Notes under the pieces: generated by a model
What the model was told of the DNA's origin: nothing
The model's database searches: none
The model's input: the letters and a program-made list of their open reading frames with translations, nothing else
Origin: an uncultured Burkholderiales bacterium
GTDB lineage: Bacteria > Pseudomonadota > Gammaproteobacteria > Burkholderiales > Burkholderiaceae_E
Length of the DNA: 15,704 nt
Direction: 5' to 3'
NCBI GenBank assembly: GCA_903898725.1
Contig: CAIUGQ010000106.1
Span: forward strand, 1 to 15,704
Translations under genes and position numbers: made by a program
Shown here: positions 1 through 6,988 of the stretch, piece after piece
Numbering within the stretch: position 1 is the first letter of the stretch
How the letters are laid out: each line of letters begins with the position of its first letter

Positions 1-1
1 C

Positions 2-202
2 GAGGCCCGTCGGCTCGGACTGTCGGCGGTCGCGATCGGCGGCATCGACCGGGACAACGCCCATCTGCCGATCGAGGCCGGTGCGGACGCGGTCGCCGTG
101 ATCACGGACCTGTTCGGCGTCGGTGACCCGACAGCGGCGGCCCGCATCCTGCGAGCACGCGTGCATGCAGCGCTTGCGCGGCGCGAGGACGCCGCAGGCT
201 GA
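2..202 (+). CDS. thiE: Thiamine phosphate synthase, C-terminal part (truncated by window edge)
   Basis: This is the last 66 residues of a protein that enters from the left edge and stops at TGA 200-202. It contains a GGID segment followed by an Asn-Ala-His stretch and then AGADAVAVITDLFG. These match the C-terminal phosphate-binding strands of the ThiE TIM barrel (family pattern GGI...AGADGVAV). ThiE joins the hydroxymethylpyrimidine and thiazole phosphate moieties into thiamine phosphate in the cytoplasm. It is the only plus-strand gene in the window and converges with the pilin accessory gene, whose stop lies 27 nt away. A short gccg/cggc stem (about 202-213) in that gap is too weak to call a terminator. 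The N-terminal catalytic part cannot be seen, so the assignment rests on the tail alone. Confidence 0.85.
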   Translation, partial: EARRLGLSAVAIGGIDRDNAHLPIEAGADAVAVITDLFGVGDPTAAARILRARVHAALARREDAAG

Positions 203-229
203 GCCGCCCGCGGCAGCCTCGCCTCCCGC

Positions 230-1042
230 TCACCAGGGCACGAGCGGCACCACCGCCACGACGCGCGCGTCGGTCGAATCGATCAGGACCGTGCCGTCGC
301 CGGCCGGACCGCGCAGCGGCAGGTAGCGCAGCCTTTCCTCGGGCAGGCCGCTGCGCGCGACGTGCGCGTCGATCTCCGCGAGACGCGTCGGGTTCAGTGC
401 CCGCAGGCGGGAGACCGGCAGCGCCCGATCGAGCGCCGTCGCCGCCTCGCTCGCATAGTCGACGTAGAGCTTGGGATGGTGCTGCAGGTCGCGGCCCTGG
501 TTGACGGCCTCGATCGCGATGCGCAGCTGCTCCTCCAGGTCGGTGGGCTGGCGCGCCGCGACCCAGCGCGGGCGCATCGGATCCATCCGTGCATGCGGGT
601 TGTCGGCACCGGCGAGACGGTCCTGCTCGCGCAGGTCCGCGGGTGCGGTCACCTCGAAGCGGTCCTTGACCAGCACGACGAATGCCGGACGCCCGACGTA
701 CAGCGTGTGCACGCCGTAGGCGAGCGCGGCCAGCTGCAGCGCGAAGATCGTGGCCAGGTCCCACTTCAGACGCGGCTTGCGCCGGTCGTAGACGATCAGC
801 GTGAACAGGGGCCCGACGACCACGTCGACGCCGACCAGGATCCACAGGATCGCGCCGACGCCGAAGACCTGCGCCAGCGGACCCGGATACCACGGGCCGA
901 ACACCAGCGCCGACACCAGCGCAACGACCGCCAGGCACGCCAGCAGGTGCAGGCCCGCAGCCCGGACACGTTCGCGAAGGCCGCCGCCGGCGGGCGGTGC
1001 CGGAGGACGCGGTACCGCGAACGCCGCGACGTCGACGGCCAT
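230..1042 (-). CDS. TfpX/TfpZ-family type IV pilin accessory protein
   Basis: From the chosen start the protein is 270 aa. Three hydrophobic segments lie at about residues 30-48, 58-85 and 95-115. Around them is the family pattern: FGPWYPGP, then VGVDVVVGPLFTLIV, YDRRKP, LKWDLA, and LAALAYGVHTLY followed by RPAFVVLVKDRFEV. The rest is a soluble C-terminal domain ending VPLVPW. Known members sit in the inner membrane and assist type IV pilin assembly or pilin-specific modification. The frame stays open up to 1234 with other Met codons (start at 1105, or 1234). I prefer ATG at 1042 because the extra upstream residues are Arg/Pro-rich and not membrane-like, and because 270 aa fits the family better; the 1105 ATG has no visible ribosome binding site. 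No pilin gene is adjacent in the window. The gene follows the membrane glycosyltransferase after about 200 nt, so co-transcription is uncertain. Confidence 0.8.
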   Translation of the reverse strand: MAVDVAAFAVPRPPAPPAGGGLRERVRAAGLHLLACLAVVALVSALVFGPWYPGPLAQVFGVGAILWILVGVDVVVGPLFTLIVYDRRKPRLKWDLATIFALQLAALAYGVHTLYVGRPAFVVLVKDRFEVTAPADLREQDRLAGADNPHARMDPMRPRWVAARQPTDLEEQLRIAIEAVNQGRDLQHHPKLYVDYASEAATALDRALPVSRLRALNPTRLAEIDAHVARSGLPEERLRYLPLRGPAGDGTVLIDSTDARVVAVVPLVPW

Positions 1043-1246
1043 CGGGCGGGTCTGGTCTCCCGGAGAGGGTTCGGCGCTTCGATCGAGGACGGCACGACGT
1101 AGCATTCGAATTGGGCGGGTGTTGCTGTATTGATCGAACGATTCTAGGAGCGGGGGTCGGACGTGCCCGCGTCGACCGATGGACGGCCAGCGCCGGGGCT
1201 TCGATCGGAGCACCTGCCGCGCGACACGCCACAAAGGCGGCGCAGT
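1043..1246. other. Non-coding gap between glycosyltransferase and pilin accessory gene
   Basis: This roughly 200-nt stretch has no supported gene. Its middle (about 1101-1150) is clearly less GC-rich than the rest of the window. On the minus strand it contains TAGAAT (1146-1141), a 5/6 match to a -10 box, but I see no good -35 box at the right distance. A small cgcc/ggcg stem with an acaaa loop (1227-1239) follows the glycosyltransferase stop and has no U-run. The gap may hold the promoter of the pilin accessory gene; this is weak inference. Confidence 0.35.
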
Positions 1247-2518
1247 TCAGCCGCCGGCGACGCGTGCGCGAAGCGCCCTGTCGGTCGCCGGGGCGTGCGT
1301 CAGGGCACGCGGCTGGTTCACGAAACTCAGCACGAAGCTCGCGGCGAGGCACTCGGCCCCGGCAAGCAGCAGCGTCGCCGCGGGAATGGCTGCACGCATG
1401 GTCCGCGACGGGTCGAGACCCGTTAGGCCGACCTGGGTCCACTCGAGGACCGACATCACGCCCGCACCGAAGCCGAGCCCCATCAGCGCGATGCCTGCCA
1501 GCAGCCCGCGCTCGAGCGTGAAGACGCGCATCATCGCCCGGTAGCCCGGACCTCGCGGCAGGTGGCCGGCGGCGACGCCCACGGCCTTCGTGATCACCGC
1601 GAGCATGCTGAGCTGCAGCCCGAGGATCGAGGCGGTCGCGGCATAGAGCAGCGTGTGGATGTCCAGCCCCACGCCACCGATGCGGACCGGCCCGACCGTG
1701 AGCACCATCGACGCGAACGCACCCGTCGTCAGCAGCGCGAGCCCCGGATAGAGCAGCAGCCAGCGCGGGCTGAACATCAGCAGCAGGCGCAGGTGACGCC
1801 AGCCGTCGCGCCAGCTGCGAAGGTGCGGCGGACGGTCCCGGCCATCGCGCGCCAGCGTCGTCGGCACCTCGTCGATGCGCAGGTCCGCGAGACTGGCCCG
1901 CATCACCATCTCGCTGGCGAACTCCATTCCCGGGGACGTCAGGCCGAGCGCGAGGATCGCCTCGCGGTCGAAGGCGCGCAGCCCGCAGTGGAAGTCACCG
2001 ATGTCCGTGGTAAACAGCATGCGGCCGATGAAGGACAGCACGGGGTTGCCGAGCCAGCGGTGCAGCCGCGGCATGGCGCCGGGCTCGATGCCGCCGGCGA
2101 ACCGGTTGCCCATCACGAGTTGTGCCCCGGCCCGCAGCCGTTCGACGAAGCCGTCGAGATGCTCGAAGTCGTAGCTGTCGTCGGCGTCGCCCATCACCAC
2201 CCAGCGACCGCGCGCCGCGCGCAGCCCGCCGGCGATGGCTGCGCCGTAGCCCCGGTCGGAGACGTGCACGACCGTGGCGCCGGCGGCGATGGCCAGTTCC
2301 GGCGATCCGTCCGTCGAGCCGTTGTCGGCGACGATCACCTCGCCCTCGATGCCGGCCCGCTCGAAGTACGCCCGTGCCTTGGCCACGCAGACCGAGACGG
2401 TACGGGCCTCGTTCAGGCACGGCATGACGACCGACAGCGTCGGCACCGCGAGCGCATGCGCGGCGCCCGCGGCAAGCCCGCCCGCCCTCGTCATCGCCTG
2501 CGCTGCGGCCTCGCTCAT
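1247..2518 (-). CDS. DPM1-like family 2 glycosyltransferase with four C-terminal membrane segments
   Basis: This 423-aa protein has an N-terminal GT-A domain: LSVVMPCLNE (about 28-37), VIVADNGSTDGS (61-72), a DxD-type metal site in GDADDSYDF (110-118), and MGNRFAGG with a NPVLSF strand further on. About four hydrophobic segments follow (roughly 253-276, 287-312, 338-357, 377-401). This layout is typical of polyisoprenyl-phosphate glycosyltransferases that move a sugar from a nucleotide donor to a lipid phosphate at the cytoplasmic face of the inner membrane. The donor sugar cannot be told from sequence. I chose ATG 2518, just before the hydrophilic lead-in to the GT domain; the frame is open to 2638 but the extra 40 residues look unlike protein. 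It lies 192 nt after the last gene of the pse operon on the same strand, so it may serve the same glycan, though it is probably a separate unit. Confidence 0.88.
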   Translation of the reverse strand: MSEAAAQAMTRAGGLAAGAAHALAVPTLSVVMPCLNEARTVSVCVAKARAYFERAGIEGEVIVADNGSTDGSPELAIAAGATVVHVSDRGYGAAIAGGLRAARGRWVVMGDADDSYDFEHLDGFVERLRAGAQLVMGNRFAGGIEPGAMPRLHRWLGNPVLSFIGRMLFTTDIGDFHCGLRAFDREAILALGLTSPGMEFASEMVMRASLADLRIDEVPTTLARDGRDRPPHLRSWRDGWRHLRLLLMFSPRWLLLYPGLALLTTGAFASMVLTVGPVRIGGVGLDIHTLLYAATASILGLQLSMLAVITKAVGVAAGHLPRGPGYRAMMRVFTLERGLLAGIALMGLGFGAGVMSVLEWTQVGLTGLDPSRTMRAAIPAATLLLAGAECLAASFVLSFVNQPRALTHAPATDRALRARVAGG

Positions 2519-2609
2519 GAAGGTGTCCCGTGGATGCGGGGAAGTCTGTCCGAGCGTGGCGGCCGCCGACGACGTCAGCCGATGATCGGACCGCCAACGA
2601 GGCCGAATG

Positions 2610-2636
2610 GCCGGTCGCGCGGCGTCAGCGACCGGC
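2610..2636 (-). terminator. Perfect 9-bp inverted repeat after the pse operon
   Basis: GCCGGTCGC (2610-2618) and GCGACCGGC (2628-2636) form a perfect 9-bp stem with a 9-nt loop. It lies in the 192-nt gap between the dioxygenase stop (2711) and the membrane glycosyltransferase start (2518). A second, shorter stem (gcccg 2684-2688 with cgggc 2696-2700) lies closer to the operon end. Neither is followed by a T-run in the minus direction, so this is not a canonical intrinsic terminator. It could be a U-tract-free terminator, an RNA end protector, or a chance structure in GC-rich DNA. Confidence 0.35.
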
Positions 2637-2710
2637 ATCGCCCTGCGTCCGCGCGACGACCGGTCCGATCGCGAGCGACCGCAGCCCGTCGATCTCGGGC
2701 CTGTCGCGCA

Positions 2711-3616
2711 TCATGGACGGTCGCGCTCGCCGTACCCGGCCACCGGCGCGCGGAACGCGATACCGGCGCGCCCAAGCAGGGGCACCGCCTCGTCGGGACG
2801 CCTGGCATGCAGGAAGTACGGCAGATAGTCGTCGCGGCGCCGCTCGAGGTAGTCCATGTAGCGCTCGAGATGCACGCCGGGCGCGCCGAAGGTGCAGAAC
2901 GCCGCGACCCGCCGGGCCGGCTCGGGGCACACCATCCACGTCGGCAGCCGCGACTCGAGCGCGGGGTGCAGCGCGACCTTCGGCGCGGCGCGCAGCCGCC
3001 GCGCGTTGCCGCTGTGCGTCAGGCGCAGGTTCCAGAAGACCAGATCGCCGAAGCGGCTGTCGACGTCGATGATCCGGCCGCTCGAGTGGTCGGGCGCGTC
3101 GTGCGACCCGACCCGCACCTTCAGGCCGCCGGACAGACGATCATGGTCCTGCATGTACAGGCCGCAGCGCACCAGCCCGTACGGCCCGCGCCAGTCGTCG
3201 TGCGAGGCGTCGAGACGACCGGCGTTGTCCTTGTGGAAGCCGCGCGGGCCGCTGCCGAACTGCACCGACGAATCGCCCCAGTACACCGGACTCGGAACAC
3301 CCAGCAGCGCGCGCACGACGCGCTGGACGGCGTCGCCGAAGAACAGGTGCTCCCACGGGCCGAGCTCGCGGACCGCGAGCAGGTCGCCGAGCAGGAAATC
3401 GACGCCCGGGAATGCGGGCACGTGCATCACCGCGCCGCGCGCCCGCGCGGCCTCGAGTCCGGCGAAGGCGGCGGCCCGCAGCGCGTCGCGCTCGGTATCC
3501 GGCAGCAGGCCCCGCACCACCACCAGGCCGTCCCGGCGAAATCGCTCGACCGTGTCCTCGAGCGAGGACCGTTCCGCCTGCGGCTCCGCCGCCGGCACCG
3601 CGTACCGGGCGTTCAC
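2711..3616 (-). CDS. PhyH-family Fe(II)/2-oxoglutarate dioxygenase, putative sugar-tailoring enzyme
   Basis: This 301-aa protein resembles the phytanoyl-CoA dioxygenase family. It has an N-terminal FRRDGLVVVRGLLP segment (about 26-39), an HxD iron motif in GFHKDNAGR (His128, Asp130), and a distal histidine in GDLVFWNLRLTHSGN (His201). Arginines just after this, near 206-209, are candidates for binding 2-oxoglutarate. The facial triad is intact, so an active non-heme iron oxygenase is expected. The start is GTG at 3616: it overlaps the pseI stop in a GTGA tetranucleotide and has a GGGAG ribosome binding site 8 nt upstream. The coupling to pseI suggests a role on the pseudaminic acid product or its glycan, such as hydroxylation; the substrate is not known from sequence. 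It is the last gene of the ten-gene overlapping run. Confidence 0.82.
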   Translation of the reverse strand: MNARYAVPAAEPQAERSSLEDTVERFRRDGLVVVRGLLPDTERDALRAAAFAGLEAARARGAVMHVPAFPGVDFLLGDLLAVRELGPWEHLFFGDAVQRVVRALLGVPSPVYWGDSSVQFGSGPRGFHKDNAGRLDASHDDWRGPYGLVRCGLYMQDHDRLSGGLKVRVGSHDAPDHSSGRIIDVDSRFGDLVFWNLRLTHSGNARRLRAAPKVALHPALESRLPTWMVCPEPARRVAAFCTFGAPGVHLERYMDYLERRRDDYLPYFLHARRPDEAVPLLGRAGIAFRAPVAGYGERDRP

Positions 3617-4656
3617 GCGAGCAGCTCCCACGCGAGCGGCGTGCCGGCCGGCAGATCGCGCCCGGCGCGGCGACCGATCACCGAGCCGAGGAACCGCGGC
3701 GGCAGGCCGTGGCCGGGCCGGATCGCGCGGACCGCGCCGGCGTCGAGCGGCTCGCCGGCGCGCAGGTCGCGCACCACGTAGAGCGAGCGGCGGAACTGCA
3801 GCGACTCGGTCTCGGACGCGGTGGCGCCGTAGCGGACCGCGCCGATCGCGAGGCTCGCGCGCTCGGTGTCCTCGCGAAGCTGGCGCAGTTCCTGCGGTTC
3901 CATCGAGAAGCTCGCGTCGACACCCCCGTCGGCACGACTGAGCGTGAAGTGCTTCTCGATCATCGTCGCGCCCAGCGCGACCGCCGCCACCGCCACCCCG
4001 CAGCCCATCGTGTGATCGGACAGGCCGACCTCGCAGCCGAAGGCGGCGCGAAGGTGCGGGATGGTGGCGAGGTTCGTGTCGCGCGGCGACGCGGGATACG
4101 TGCTGGTGCACTTGAGCAGCACCAGATCGCGGCAGCCGGCGTCCCGGGCCGTGCGCACTGCCTCGTCGATCTCGGCGAGCGTGGCCATGCCGGTCGAGAC
4201 GATCATCGGGCGCCCGGTGGCCGCCGTCTTGCGGATCAGCGGCAGGTCGGTCACCTCGAACGACGCGATCTTGTAGGCCGGCACGTCGAGCGTCTCGAGG
4301 AAGTCGACCGCGGTCTCGTCGAACGGCGTGCTGAAGCAGGCCAGCCCCGCCGCCGCCGCGCGCGCCATGATCGGCGCGTGCCACGCCCAGGGCGTATGGG
4401 CCTCGCGATACAGGTCGAAGAGCTGACGGCCGTGCCAGGGGCTCGACGGGTTCTCGATCACGAACCCCGGCCGCCGGCTGTCGAGCGTCATCGTCTCGGC
4501 GGTGTAGGTCTGCAGCTTGATGGCATCGGCGCCGCACGCGGCCGCAGCGTCGACGATCTCCAGCGCGCGATCCAGCGATCCGTTGTGGTTGCCGGACAGC
4601 TCGGCGATCAGGTAGGGCCGATGCCCTGCGCCGATCTCGTGGTCGAGGATCTTCAT
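3613..4656 (-). CDS. pseI: Pseudaminic acid synthase
   Basis: This 347-aa protein belongs to the NeuB-like family and has the usual PseI length. It condenses 6-deoxy-AltdiNAc with phosphoenolpyruvate to give pseudaminic acid in the cytoplasm. Seen: IAELSGNHNGSL near residues 17-28 (the catalytic Glu and the Asn/His of the active site), GADAIKLQTYTAETMT (42-57), FSTPFD, KIASFE, STGMAT, LLKCTSTYPA and the metal-binding GLSDHTMG region followed by EKHFTL. A SAF-type C-terminal domain (about 285-347) closes the substrate site in the partner subunit. SGNHNGSL and QTYTAETMT are closer to PseI than to sialic or legionaminic acid synthases, which agrees with PseB and PseC upstream. ATG 4656 overlaps the pseG-pseH stop by 4 nt (ATGA) and the 3' end overlaps the dioxygenase by 4 nt. 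Confidence 0.95.
   Translation of the reverse strand: MKILDHEIGAGHRPYLIAELSGNHNGSLDRALEIVDAAAACGADAIKLQTYTAETMTLDSRRPGFVIENPSSPWHGRQLFDLYREAHTPWAWHAPIMARAAAAGLACFSTPFDETAVDFLETLDVPAYKIASFEVTDLPLIRKTAATGRPMIVSTGMATLAEIDEAVRTARDAGCRDLVLLKCTSTYPASPRDTNLATIPHLRAAFGCEVGLSDHTMGCGVAVAAVALGATMIEKHFTLSRADGGVDASFSMEPQELRQLREDTERASLAIGAVRYGATASETESLQFRRSLYVVRDLRAGEPLDAGAVRAIRPGHGLPPRFLGSVIGRRAGRDLPAGTPLAWELLA
3625..3629 (-). promoter_or_regulatory. Ribosome binding site deciding the GTG start of the dioxygenase
   Basis: GGGAG on the minus strand lies 8 nt before GTG 3616. It lies inside the end of pseI and supports the GTGA-coupled start, where no nearby ATG in frame is available. Confidence 0.5.
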
Positions 4657-6212
4657 GGTCGGATTCCGATGGAAGTCGTGCGGACGCCGTCGATGCGGCG
4701 CGCGAGGCGATCCGGTTCGCCGCGGTAGCCGGCGCGGCCGAACAGCCGCAGGGACGCGTCGTTGCCAGGCAGGACGCGCGCGACGCTCTCGAGCGGCGCG
4801 CCGAAGGCGTCGGCCGCGGCGGCCTCGCCGGCCGCGAGCAGCCGCTCGCCGAGGCCCAGGCCGAGGAGTTCGGGGTCGAGGTAGAGCGAGACTTCGGCGC
4901 GCCCCGTGTCCAGGCGGTCGAAGCGGATGCTGCCGACGTCGAGCGCGCCGAGCCGCCCCACCCACAGCCTGCGCGCCGGGTCGGCGAGCACGCGCGCGAA
5001 CCAGCGCAGGTGATCCTCGGCGGCGATCGGTGCCGGGTCGCCGGAGACGGCCCGCACCGCGGCATGGTTGCGCCAGCCCAGCAGCTTCATCGCGTCTTCC
5101 GGACCGGCCGGTCGAAGCGTCAGCGCATCGCGCATCAGGGACGCGGCGACCCGCTGCGCGCCGCGGCCGTCGACCAGGGCCACCGCGCGTTCGGCGAGCG
5201 CACGCCTCGCCTCGGGCGCATCGAGCAGTGCGCGCAGCGCGGTGGCGAGGGGCGGCAGCTCGGTGTCGTGCACCGTGTTCTGCCCCGTGTTCTGCCCCGT
5301 GCTTTGCCCCGTGTCCTGCACCTCTTCCAGGCGCGCGGCGAGCACGGCGCCGGAACGCCCGAGCAGATCGATCACCGGCCGCTGGTTGTCGGCGAGCACG
5401 AGCGCGATCGACGGCGCGCCGACGCGGCAGCGCTCCCAGGCCGCGCCGCCCCCGGCGCCGACCTGCAGGTCGTGCCGCGCGAAGAAGGCCGCGAGATCGG
5501 GCGCATCGACCGTCAGGGTCGCGTCCGCCTCGCGGCAGGCCGCACGCAGCGCGTCGAGGCGCGGATTGGCGCGCGTGGTCGCGACCTCGATCGGACCTTC
5601 GAAGCCGGCTTCTCGACGACAGGCGTCGAGCACGCGCGCGCTGGCACCGCCCGGGTCGGTGCCGCCGGTGAACACGCCGATGCTGCGCGCGGCCCCCTCG
5701 CCCGGATCGCAGCGGCGCACGGCCCGGTAGGCTGGCCCGAGCATCGCGAACCGGGGGCCGAGCAGCCAGCGCGGCTCGCGCCGCAGCCAGGGCGCGTAGG
5801 TGGCCCGCGCCAGCGCGTCGCGGTTCGCGTCGAGCAGCGCATCGGCCGCGAGCGGCCGGTCGGCGAGGTCGTCGATGGCGAGCAGCCGGGCACCGGTCGC
5901 CTGCCGGATCGCATCGTGCCAGACCGCGTCGAGCCGGTAGTGATCGACGACGATCCAGTCGATGCGCCGGTCCGCCAGCGCCGCGGCGGTCAGCCGCGCA
6001 TCGTGTTGCGGATCGTCCGGATCGTCGATCCAGCGGACCGTCGACGCCGCGTCGCGCAGCAGATGCGCCGCGGTGCCGTCGCCGCGCGCGCACACCAGCC
6101 ATGCGTCGGCCCCCTGCTCGCGCAGCGCGGCCGCGAGCGACAGGCATCGCACGAGATGGCCGGCACCGAGCACGGCCGAGGCGTCGGCGCGCAGCGCCAC
6201 GCCGAGGCTCAC
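4653..6212 (-). CDS. pseG: Fused PseG UDP-sugar hydrolase and PseH-like GNAT acetyltransferase
   Basis: This 519-aa protein carries two pathway steps. Residues 1-360 are PseG, the UDP-2,4-diacetamido-2,4,6-trideoxy-altropyranose hydrolase, of the MurG-like GT-B fold: RADASAVLGAGHLVRCL places the catalytic His at 19, VVDHYRLD is at 88-95, GVFTGGTDPGG at 179-189, and GAGGGAAWERC at 252-262 followed by VLADNQ. Residues 363-519 are a GNAT domain (LTLRPAGPED, WRNH, VSLYLDPE, GLGLGERLL as the acyl-CoA loop, and NDASLRLFGRAGYR) that fits PseH, the N-acetyltransferase acting one step before PseG. No separate pseH is present, so this domain probably fills the gap. Residues 298-317 are a Gln/Thr-rich tandem insertion. 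GTG 6212 overlaps the hisF-like stop (GTGA) and begins at the expected first strand of PseG. Assignment of the GNAT substrate is by context. Confidence 0.92.
   Translation of the reverse strand: MSLGVALRADASAVLGAGHLVRCLSLAAALREQGADAWLVCARGDGTAAHLLRDAASTVRWIDDPDDPQHDARLTAAALADRRIDWIVVDHYRLDAVWHDAIRQATGARLLAIDDLADRPLAADALLDANRDALARATYAPWLRREPRWLLGPRFAMLGPAYRAVRRCDPGEGAARSIGVFTGGTDPGGASARVLDACRREAGFEGPIEVATTRANPRLDALRAACREADATLTVDAPDLAAFFARHDLQVGAGGGAAWERCRVGAPSIALVLADNQRPVIDLLGRSGAVLAARLEEVQDTGQSTGQNTGQNTVHDTELPPLATALRALLDAPEARRALAERAVALVDGRGAQRVAASLMRDALTLRPAGPEDAMKLLGWRNHAAVRAVSGDPAPIAAEDHLRWFARVLADPARRLWVGRLGALDVGSIRFDRLDTGRAEVSLYLDPELLGLGLGERLLAAGEAAAADAFGAPLESVARVLPGNDASLRLFGRAGYRGEPDRLARRIDGVRTTSIGIRP
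5263..5322. repeat. Five 12-bp tandem repeats inside pseG-pseH
   Basis: Plus-strand units are gtgtcgtgcacc, gtgttctgcccc, gtgttctgcccc, gtgctttgcccc and gtgtcctgcacc, contiguous over 60 bp; the two central copies are identical. On the coding strand they give a four-residue repeat with units VQDT, GQST, GQNT, GQNT and VHDT at protein residues 298-317. Because the unit is a multiple of three, changes in copy number would change length without shifting the frame. The insertion sits in the second half of the PseG part, before the GNAT domain. Confidence 0.95.
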
Positions 6213-6988
6213 GCGCCCCCCGAGGGTCGCCACGGCATGCGCACCGGCACGCCCGCCTCGGCGAGCGCGGCCTTCGCACCCGCGGGGGTGCGTTCGGTGA
6301 AGTGGAACATGCTCGCCGCCGCGACAGCGGACACCCCCGCGCTGCAGACGGCGTCCACCAGATGCGTATAGTCGCCGGCGCCGCCGGAGGCGATCACGGG
6401 GATCGAGACCTCGCGCACCGCCCGCTCGAGCAAGGGCATGTCGTAGCCGGTCATGGTGCCGTCGCGCTCGATCGAGGTCACCAGCAGCTCGCCCGCGCCC
6501 CGCGCCTCGAGCTCGACGACCCACTCGGCGAAGTCGCGGCCGGTATCGCGCGAGCCCGCGTGGCTGAAGCAGCGCCAGCCCCCGGCGCCGTCGGGGCGCA
6601 CGTCCACGCTCGCGACCAGGCACTGTGCACCGTGCCGCCGCGAGATCGCGTCGGCGAGCGACGGATCCTCGTGGAGCGCGGTGTTCACGCACACCTTGTC
6701 GGCGCCGGCCCGCAGCAGCCGCTGCACCTGATCGATGCTGCGGATGCCGCCGCCGACCGTCAGCGGCACGAAACACGCCGCGCCGAACTCCTGGACCGAC
6801 TCGTAGTCCGGTTCGCCGCCACGATGCCCGAGCACGTCGAGCAGCATCAGCTCGTCGACCTCGCGCTGGTTGTAGACCTTGATCGCGGGCAGCGCCGGGC
6901 CGATGCGGCGCGTGCTGTCGAACCCCACGCCCTTGACCAGGCCCACCTGCCGCCAGAGCAGCGTCGGGATGACGCGGACCTTCAGCAC
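6209..6988 (-). CDS. hisF: HisF-like subunit of a sugar amidotransferase
   Basis: This 259-aa TIM-barrel protein is a paralogue of the cyclase subunit of imidazole glycerol phosphate synthase. Family landmarks are VPLTVGGGIRS (about 74-84), GADKVCVNT (95-103), SVDVRPDG (127-134), ERDGTMTGYD and VIASGGAG. The start reads RVIPTLLWRQVGLVKG, where true HisF has a CLDV-type motif, so the canonical first catalytic Asp (position 11) is a Leu, while the second Asp (129) remains. A cyclase role in histidine synthesis is therefore unlikely. Proteins of this kind (the HisF2/WbuZ type beside WbpG/PseA-like enzymes) are thought to pass ammonia from HisH to the amidotransferase, and both partners lie immediately upstream. 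GTG 6988 overlaps hisH by 7 nt (GTGCTGA); the 3' end overlaps pseG-pseH by 4 nt. Confidence 0.9.
   Translation of the reverse strand: MLKVRVIPTLLWRQVGLVKGVGFDSTRRIGPALPAIKVYNQREVDELMLLDVLGHRGGEPDYESVQEFGAACFVPLTVGGGIRSIDQVQRLLRAGADKVCVNTALHEDPSLADAISRRHGAQCLVASVDVRPDGAGGWRCFSHAGSRDTGRDFAEWVVELEARGAGELLVTSIERDGTMTGYDMPLLERAVREVSIPVIASGGAGDYTHLVDAVCSAGVSAVAAASMFHFTERTPAGAKAALAEAGVPVRMPWRPSGGA

Noticed and set aside
2519..2638. N-terminal extension of the membrane glycosyltransferase by 40 residues
   Set aside because: The extra residues are Arg/Pro/Ala-rich without family similarity; ATG 2518 leads directly into the glycosyltransferase domain.
1562..3781. Very long plus-strand open frame, 739 codons, rich in Arg, His and Gln
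   Set aside because: It lies opposite the membrane glycosyltransferase and the dioxygenase, whose frames show clear family motifs. Long antisense open frames are expected at this GC content, and the translation has no recognisable domain.
3613..4656. Sialic acid or legionaminic acid synthase (NeuB/LegI)
   Set aside because: PseB and PseC, which set the L-altro configuration, and PseG are in the same operon, and the SGNHNGSL and QTYTAETMT motifs fit PseI better.
5263..5322. CRISPR or phase-variable frameshifting repeat
   Set aside because: The units are 12 bp with no spacers and are in frame in a coding region. A multiple of three cannot switch the frame.
3613..6279. One 888-codon minus-strand frame appearing to fuse pseI to an upstream Arg/Ala-rich protein
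   Set aside because: The part above 4656 is the pseG-pseH gene read in a wrong frame. PseI begins at ATG 4656 with its conserved N terminus.
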